The notes under the pieces were generated by a model. That model made no database searches, had not been told where the DNA came from, and saw only the letters and a program-made list of their open reading frames with translations. From Mucilaginibacter sp. (GTDB lineage: Bacteria > Bacteroidota > Bacteroidia > Sphingobacteriales > Sphingobacteriaceae): DNA of 64,000 bases. The stretch is from the NCBI RefSeq assembly GCF_028288225.1, contig NZ_JAQBOC010000033.1, positions 101,337 through 165,336 of the forward strand. The letters run 5' to 3'. Each line of letters starts with the position of its first letter. Position 1 is the first letter of the stretch. The position numbers and the translations under genes are program-made. This document shows, one piece after another, positions 59,339 through 64,000 of the stretch.

Positions 59339-60697
59339 TTACAGCTTACTATAAATAGGCATGGGCCTGACTAATTCCCGCATTTCATCAACATCTATTG
59401 TTTGAACACTGTTTTTTGCTTTTTCCTGTGCAAATTCAATACTTGCGCTCTTTATCGCAGCAATAAATAATTCTTTATAAACTACGGTTTTTGCAGCTGG
59501 AGTTTTTGCAGCACTAAGCAAAATGGTTTTATTTTTACTGTCAATGTAACCTGATTCAGAGAGCATAGTAGTTTCGAGATAGCGTACTTTAGTTTTTGCA
59601 TTATCAGCATAGTAACCTAAAAAACAATGACCTGGCGGCAAAACGAGAAAAGTATGGATCCCTATTTTTCTTAAAATTGAGGCAAACACTATTGTGCCAT
59701 CAACACAATTTGCCTGGCTTGTTTTTATTGAATTATCAAATGAGCGAACTTGCTGACTATTAATAGCAGCATTATTACCTGTAGTTTTTGTAATACTGCT
59801 ATATTGGAACCCTCTGTCGTGTAAAACTCTCCATATAGCTGCAACCTGCAGATCTACATAATTTTCACCGCCCTGGTAACCTAAAATGGCATCTATCATT
59901 TTTGTGTTTAAGGCTTCCTTTAATATTTTATCAATTTCGGGATGTTGTTCCTGGATATAGCCTGTAAATAAAAAATCTAATGACTGATCTTTATAACCGG
60001 TAATACAATCATTTATGCTTCTTATATAAATTGGTATTGTTTTTTCTTCTTTATTCCCGTCATCATCAAAAATTCTGAAGTATACATTTAATGGGGCGCT
60101 GCTAAATTGATTACCTAATGTTTCAAAGTTCCAGGGTAACTCCGGCTGCAGGTCTACTTCCCTGCCGGCATCCTGGAAAACTATAGTTCCGGTAAGTTTA
60201 TCAAAGTATTTTTTTTCAACACATTCTATCTCCCAATGAAGCGGGATATTAGATGACTTGCTGATTATTCTAAAGCCCAAAGGCCTGCTTATTGCCTCTA
60301 ACATTGGTGTTAATTGCCCCCTGTAGGTCGACATGCAAATAATACTTGATGGGAATAGCTGGCCATCAAAATATGATACAGGCTCCCAGGTAAAGTTTGT
60401 GAATTTCCCGTTCTTAAATTTAGGTTCAGTAGCTTTGCCAACTACAGGCACCGGGGTTGCCGGGGTGCCCTGGCCTGCAGGAGTGCCTTTAACCACTTTA
60501 ACATTTTTATTAAACTGGGCAGCGGTCATTTTCGTGGCATCTGCCAGTCTTCCTAAACTTTTCACCACATCCGCCCCTTCATTAAATGTTTTACTTAGTT
60601 TAGTTAGAAGTTGACCTTTCACCATTGGTGATATTGACAGCATTAACAATACAGTTAATGCATTTAAGCCGATTTTTTTTAAATAGTAGAGGTTCAT
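59339..60697 (-). CDS. Exported protein with transglutaminase-like Cys-His motif, unknown
   Basis: 452 residues; signal peptide (MVKGQLL near 27). The last third has NCVDGTIVFASILRKIGI followed by LPPGHCFLGYYAD and RYLETT: Cys in an xxCxxGxxxxxxxLR helix, then a His strand, then an acidic residue, the order and spacing of transglutaminase-like protease folds. The N-terminal 240 residues are beta-rich (LDVYFRIFDDDGNKEEK-type strands) and not recognised. Could be a periplasmic protease or amidase. Followed (on its 5' side) by 335 AT-rich bases. Confidence 0.5.
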   Translation of the reverse strand: MNLYYLKKIGLNALTVLLMLSISPMVKGQLLTKLSKTFNEGADVVKSLGRLADATKMTAAQFNKNVKVVKGTPAGQGTPATPVPVVGKATEPKFKNGKFTNFTWEPVSYFDGQLFPSSIICMSTYRGQLTPMLEAISRPLGFRIISKSSNIPLHWEIECVEKKYFDKLTGTIVFQDAGREVDLQPELPWNFETLGNQFSSAPLNVYFRIFDDDGNKEEKTIPIYIRSINDCITGYKDQSLDFLFTGYIQEQHPEIDKILKEALNTKMIDAILGYQGGENYVDLQVAAIWRVLHDRGFQYSSITKTTGNNAAINSQQVRSFDNSIKTSQANCVDGTIVFASILRKIGIHTFLVLPPGHCFLGYYADNAKTKVRYLETTMLSESGYIDSKNKTILLSAAKTPAAKTVVYKELFIAAIKSASIEFAQEKAKNSVQTIDVDEMRELVRPMPIYSKL

Positions 60698-61032
60698 ATT
60701 AAAATAGTTAGGAAACCCGTTTAAAATCGGTAAGGATAGGTATGATTTACATATGTAAAAATATGCATAATATATATTAGTTTCCCAAATATATTTACAA
60801 TATCAAGTATAATAATACTAATCCATTCCAATAAATCCATTCAACTGGAACGGGATATTCATTATCCTAATAAGGTGATTAATTTTCAAAACTTCGGAGT
60901 GTCTGAACCATCTCCATGGTAAAAGTTAATATAAGTTACAATATTAATTGTAGCTGTCAAATTTTGAAATTTTTGTAAATTGAATGAGCCTAAACTTTTT
61001 ATTATTCAAGGTAATTGTCTTAAATTTGTTAT
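60698..61032. other. 335-base AT-rich region, no gene
   Basis: Very AT-rich (ATATATATTAG, TACAATATTAATTG). It should hold the divergent promoters of the transglutaminase-like gene (-) and the TA module (+). TAAATTTG at 61021-61028 is the -7 box of the latter; otherwise I see nothing distinctive. Confidence 0.4.
61021..61028 (+). promoter_or_regulatory. -7 box abutting the antitoxin ATG
   Basis: TAAATTTG then TTAT then ATG at 61033, the same four-base gap as at the two other antitoxin-like genes. Confidence 0.5.
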
Positions 61033-61290
61033 ATGACAACGCTCACTATTGAAATTCCGGAAAAGATTGAAAAGACACTGTCAGATTTGATTGAACAGTT
61101 AGGGGGGAAAGTAATTATTAGTGATTCAAATTCAAAAGAGGACAGAAACCTAACCCATGTCACAGAAAAACTATCGCGAAAGGATAAGAAATTTTTAAAG
61201 GAGTTTGATGAGGCCATTGAGTTTGTAAACCTGCACCAACAAGGAAAGGTTAAAGCCAAAACGATCGACCGATTGTTAAATGAGCTATAG
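61033..61290 (+). CDS. Antitoxin of a type II toxin-antitoxin pair
   Basis: 85 residues: strand MTTLTIEIPEKIEKTLSDLI, then DSNSKEDRN, a helix with VTEKLSRKDKKFLKEFDEAI and an end KVKAKTIDRLLNEL. The first strand-plus-helix is a short DNA-binding-like beta-alpha unit and the end a typical antitoxin tail. The toxin ORF begins inside the last codons (61280, 11-base overlap), supporting a coupled pair. Confidence 0.7.
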   Translation: MTTLTIEIPEKIEKTLSDLIEQLGGKVIISDSNSKEDRNLTHVTEKLSRKDKKFLKEFDEAIEFVNLHQQGKVKAKTIDRLLNEL

Positions 61291-61624
61291 TATTAATTTT
61301 ACCCCGTTTTTTGAGCGGGAGTTTAAAAAGCTTTTAAAAAAGCATGGCTCTTTAAAAAAGCATGGCTCTTTAAAAAAGGATTTAGAAGCAGTTATCAATC
61401 TCTTGAATGAAAACCCGAGGTCAGGAGAATCTATTGGTAACAATTGTTATAAAATATGCATGAGCATATCCTCAAAAAATAAGGGTAAATCTGGCGGAGC
61501 CAGGGTAATTACTCATGTAAGATTTATGAACGAGGAGATTTTCCTGTTATCCATATATGATAAATCATCATTAAGCACTATAGCCGAAGAACAATTATTG
61601 ATTAGAATTAAAAGTCTTAGATAG
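61280..61624 (+). CDS. RelE/HigB-like toxin with an internal 6-residue duplication
   Basis: 114 residues. MSYSINFTPFFEREFKKLLK is the first strand-helix of a RelE-fold toxin; LINNENPRSGES-like LLNENPRSGESIG, CYKICMSISSKNKGKSGG, ARVITHVRF and IFLLSIYDKSS follow the family pattern. Between the first helix and the rest, HGSLKKHGSLKK is a tandem duplication of six residues caused by an 18-base repeat (61333-61368). The duplicated residues would lengthen the second helix by about one and a half turns; whether the toxin still works is unknown. Confidence 0.75.
   Translation: MSYSINFTPFFEREFKKLLKKHGSLKKHGSLKKDLEAVINLLNENPRSGESIGNNCYKICMSISSKNKGKSGGARVITHVRFMNEEIFLLSIYDKSSLSTIAEEQLLIRIKSLR
61333..61378 (+). 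repeat. 18-base tandem duplication in the toxin gene
   Basis: TTTAAAAAAGCATGGCTC twice in tandem (61333-61350, 61351-61368) and ten bases of a third copy. In-frame, so it encodes HGSLKK twice. Confidence 0.95.
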
Positions 61625-61980
61625 TAGTACAGGTAGTTGAAAATTTCAGATTTACGAGGGTTTCAAAACTTCGCAAATCTTCAAAATTTATTTAAGGTAG
61701 AAATGATGATTGGTTGAATATCACTCACAAAGACAGACGTTTGGTTTAGTCACGATTTCTAATTCTGAGGATTACCAAAAGGACAATCAAACTGTTTAAT
61801 TTCAAACATCCAAGTGAGGATAAAAGAAATTTTAACGTATATACAACAGTTTAATAAACGTTGTTTAAAAATATCTCCTGTTTATTAACTTAATCCCACC
61901 CATCCAACCCCTCACTTAATCAACTATTTCTCCTCAAAATCCCCCTCAAAATAATTTATAAAAAAATAACTCATTAACTA
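61625..61980. other. 356-base region without a gene
   Basis: AGATTTACGAGGGTTT at 61648 faces AAACTTCGCAAATCT (61667-61681), an imperfect hairpin just after the toxin stop. The rest is AT-rich; two CCCCTC/CAACCC pyrimidine runs lie near 61900-61950. No frame worth calling. Confidence 0.4.
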
Positions 61981-62011
61981 TTTGACAATTAATGTAAAAG
62001 TTCTATCTTTG
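61981..62011 (+). promoter_or_regulatory. Consensus promoter of the rplC-rplD-rplW-rplB operon
   Basis: TTTG (61981-61984), exactly 19 bases, TATCTTTG (62004-62011): both boxes and the spacer match the Bacteroidota consensus; 74 bases before the rplC ATG. Confidence 0.9.
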
Positions 62012-62044
62012 CCGTCCCTTACGGGGGAAATAATATGTCTTGAA

Positions 62045-62062
62045 CGAAGCCCTACTGCTTCG
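62045..62062 (+). promoter_or_regulatory. Small leader hairpin before rplC
   Basis: CGAAGC-CCTACT-GCTTCG, perfect 6-base stem in the untranslated leader, 23 bases before the ATG; a possible ribosomal-protein feedback site (inference). Confidence 0.45.
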
Positions 62063-62085
62063 ATGGACACAAACTAAAAAAGAAA

Positions 62086-62703
62086 ATGTCAGGAATTATT
62101 GGTAAAAAAGTAGGAATGACCAGCATTTTCGATGAAGCAGGAAAAAATATTCCCTGCACAGTAATCGAAGCTGGCCCTTGCGTGGTAACACAGATCAGGT
62201 CTGTTGAAACAGACGGATATGCAGCTGTTCAGCTTGCATATGGCGAGAAAAAAGACAAGCACACTACAGGTCCTTTAAAAGGCCATTTCCAAAAAGCCGG
62301 TACTACACCAAAACGTAAACTGGTTGAATTCAAAACTTTCGAGGATGAAAAATCATTAGGTGACACTGTTACCGTTGGGATTTTTGAGATCGGCGATTTT
62401 GTGGATGTGGTTGGTACCTCAAAAGGTAAAGGTTTCCAGGGTGTGGTAAAGCGTCACGGTTTTGGTGGTGTGGGTATGCAAACTCACGGTCAGCACAATC
62501 GTTTACGTGCACCAGGTTCGTTAGGAGCTTCGTCATGGCCTTCACGTGTATTTAAAGGTATGCGTATGGCCGGGCAGATGGGAAATGAGCGCGTTAAAAT
62601 TCAGAACCTTCAGGTTGTGAAAGTTTTCGCAGAGCAAAATCTGTTGGTTGTTAAAGGTTCCATCCCGGGAGCTAAGGGTTCATTCGTAATAGTGGATAAA
62701 TAA
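62086..62703 (+). CDS. rplC: 50S ribosomal protein L3
   Basis: 205 residues: [43 protein letters not shown] and [20 protein letters not shown] are canonical L3. First gene of the displaced S10 segment; one base before rplD. Confidence 0.98.
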   Translation: MSGIIGKKVGMTSIFDEAGKNIPCTVIEAGPCVVTQIRSVETDGYAAVQLAYGEKKDKHTTGPLKGHFQKAGTTPKRKLVEFKTFEDEKSLGDTVTVGIFEIGDFVDVVGTSKGKGFQGVVKRHGFGGVGMQTHGQHNRLRAPGSLGASSWPSRVFKGMRMAGQMGNERVKIQNLQVVKVFAEQNLLVVKGSIPGAKGSFVIVDK

Positions 62704-62704
62704 G

Positions 62705-63334
62705 ATGGAAGTTAACGTAGTAAATGTATCAGGTAAAGAAACAGGTGCCAAGGTGCAACTTCCTGAATCCGTATTCGGTATTGAACCAAACGATCACGCA
62801 ATATATCTTGATGTTAAGCAGTATTTAGCTAATCAGCGTCAAGGTACACACAAATCAAAACAGCGTAACGAAATTGCAGGTTCAACCCGCAAATTATATA
62901 AGCAAAAAGGTACCGGTGGTGCCCGTGCAGGTAGTGTAAAATCTCCATTATTTAATGGTGGTGGCCGTGTTTTCGGTCCGCAGCCGCGCGATTACAGTTT
63001 CAAGTTAAACAAGAAACTTAAATCACTGGCACGTAACTCTGCTTTATCATACAAAGCAAAAGACAGCAGCATAGTAGTTGTAGAAGACTTTACTTTTGAC
63101 TCGATCAAAACAAAAAGCTACATACAGCTTACAGCAGATCTTAATGTTAGTGATGTGAAAACACTTTTAGTATTAGGCGCTGCAAATAACAATGTTTATT
63201 TATCAAGCAGAAACCTGAAAAAAACTAAGGTTATCCTGGCAAACCAGCTAAACACTTATGATGTGTTAAACGCAGGCAAGCTGATCTTAACCACAGGTGC
63301 TCTTAAAACTTTGGAGGAAGCATTAACTAAGTAA
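62705..63334 (+). CDS. rplD: 50S ribosomal protein L4
   Basis: 209 residues; [39 protein letters not shown] and the C-terminal [10 protein letters not shown]...[15 protein letters not shown] domain. Also a translation-regulator in many bacteria. Confidence 0.98.
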   Translation: MEVNVVNVSGKETGAKVQLPESVFGIEPNDHAIYLDVKQYLANQRQGTHKSKQRNEIAGSTRKLYKQKGTGGARAGSVKSPLFNGGGRVFGPQPRDYSFKLNKKLKSLARNSALSYKAKDSSIVVVEDFTFDSIKTKSYIQLTADLNVSDVKTLLVLGAANNNVYLSSRNLKKTKVILANQLNTYDVLNAGKLILTTGALKTLEEALTK

Positions 63335-63336
63335 TT

Positions 63337-63627
63337 ATGGAAATTTTAAAGAAACCCTTACTTACTGAAAAAGTAACTCAATTAACAGAGAAGCTTAATC
63401 GTTATGCTTTCAAAGTTGATCACAGAGCTAACAAAATTCAGATCAAAGGAGCCGTTGAGGCTATGTATGGTGTTAACGTGAAAGCTGTAAACACTATGAA
63501 ATACGTTGGAAAACTAAAGACCCGCAATACTAAGGCAGGCGCCGTTAGCGGCCGCGCTGCAACTTACAAAAAAGCGATCATTACGTTGAAAGGCGGAGAA
63601 ATAATTGATTTTTATAGTGGTATATAA
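63337..63627 (+). CDS. rplW: 50S ribosomal protein L23
   Basis: 96 residues; ILKKPLLTEKVTQLTEKLNR, AFKVDHRANKIQIKGAVEAM and YKKAIITLKGGEIIDFY are family blocks. Lies at the peptide exit tunnel. Confidence 0.98.
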   Translation: MEILKKPLLTEKVTQLTEKLNRYAFKVDHRANKIQIKGAVEAMYGVNVKAVNTMKYVGKLKTRNTKAGAVSGRAATYKKAIITLKGGEIIDFYSGI

Positions 63628-63636
63628 TATATAAAG

Positions 63637-64000
63637 ATGGCAGTTAAAAGATTTAAACCGGTTACGCCGGGTACCCGCTTCCGCATTGATACCAGTACAT
63701 CGGATATCACAACTAACGTTCCTGAAAAAACGTTGGTGGTTTCGGTGAACACAAGATCGGGCGGACGTAACAACAGCGGTAAGATGACCATGCGCTATTT
63801 AGGTGGTGGCCATAAACAAGCTTACAGGTTAATAGATTTCAAACGTAATAAATTTGATATCCCTGCAAAAGTGGCAACTATCGAGTATGATCCTAACCGG
63901 TCGGCACGTATAGCATTATTGCACTTTGCCGATGGCGAAAAAAGATATATGATAGCTCCTGAAGGATTAACTGTAGGTATGGTTGTTCTGTCAGGCGACA
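63637..64000 (+). CDS. rplB: 50S ribosomal protein L2 (partial, runs off the window)
   Basis: 121 codons visible from ATG 63637: [60 protein letters not shown] and [19 protein letters not shown] as in L2. Nine bases after rplW. The reading frame is open to the end of the window. Confidence 0.97.
   Translation, partial: MAVKRFKPVTPGTRFRIDTSTSDITTNVPEKTLVVSVNTRSGGRNNSGKMTMRYLGGGHKQAYRLIDFKRNKFDIPAKVATIEYDPNRSARIALLHFADGEKRYMIAPEGLTVGMVVLSGD

Noticed and set aside
53148..62085. Insertion in the ribosomal cluster considered as a prophage or insertion sequence composite
   Set aside because: No transposase, integrase, phage structural gene or terminal inverted repeat could be found in it.

Overview
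The window looks like chromosomal DNA of a Bacteroidota species, most likely family Sphingobacteriaceae (Mucilaginibacter/Pedobacter-like). The evidence is: AT-rich intergenic DNA; Bacteroidota-type promoters (TTTG, about 19 bases, TAnnTTTG) in front of tRNA and ribosomal genes; many lipoproteins; TonB-receptor-like barrels with CarboxypepD_reg domains; a LytTR regulator paired with a TPR/HisKA_2 kinase; and a tandem array of ~800-residue MacB/FtsX permeases. The genus is inference. No transposase, integrase, phage gene or CRISPR array was seen.

Layout: (1) 1-4.7 kb: end of an amine oxidase, a secreted cytochrome c module, a thioredoxin-fold protein, a lipoprotein, a GDSL esterase, a frameshifted pentapeptide-repeat gene and a DUF5655 gene. 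(2) 4.8-23.8 kb, minus strand: seven double-FtsX ABC permeases in a row without any ATPase gene, interrupted by two lectin-fold secreted proteins, one of which carries a permease N-terminus. (3) 24-29.3 kb: exported beta-carbonic anhydrase, GH30 glucosidase, accA, a Spy-like protein, a DUF5009-type membrane acyltransferase. (4) 29.5-33.3 kb: divergent LytTR regulator and TPR histidine kinase with a tiny lipoprotein between them. (5) 33.4-36 kb: tRNA-Gln, prs, rplY, pth. (6) 36-48 kb: two paralogous outer-membrane barrels, an ArsC/Spx-like protein, M1 peptidase, small lipoproteins, DUF885 and NTF2-like proteins, then a decayed stretch with an SDR remnant. (7) 49.5-64 kb: rpsL-rpsG-fusA-rpsJ, then about 8.9 kb of accessory genes, then rplC-rplD-rplW-rplB. 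The normally continuous str/S10 ribosomal cluster is therefore split between rpsJ and rplC, with a terminator after rpsJ and a consensus promoter before rplC.

Two patterns cut across the window. First, most gene junctions carry short repeated 'words' (for example TAGTCAT, GATTAGAGACCAGAGG, GATTACACCGATT) that often begin at or contain the stop codon of the upstream gene and often face their own complement, giving long imperfect hairpins; they even lie inside the ribosomal operon. Second, there is visible gene decay and rearrangement: three toxin-antitoxin loci in different states (truncated toxin, frameshifted toxin, apparently intact toxin with an 18-base internal duplication), a frameshifted pentapeptide gene, an SDR stub with a nonsense codon, and a zinc-ribbon stub in frame upstream of a lipoprotein. 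The antitoxin genes have promoter -7 boxes four bases before their ATG, which predicts leaderless mRNAs.
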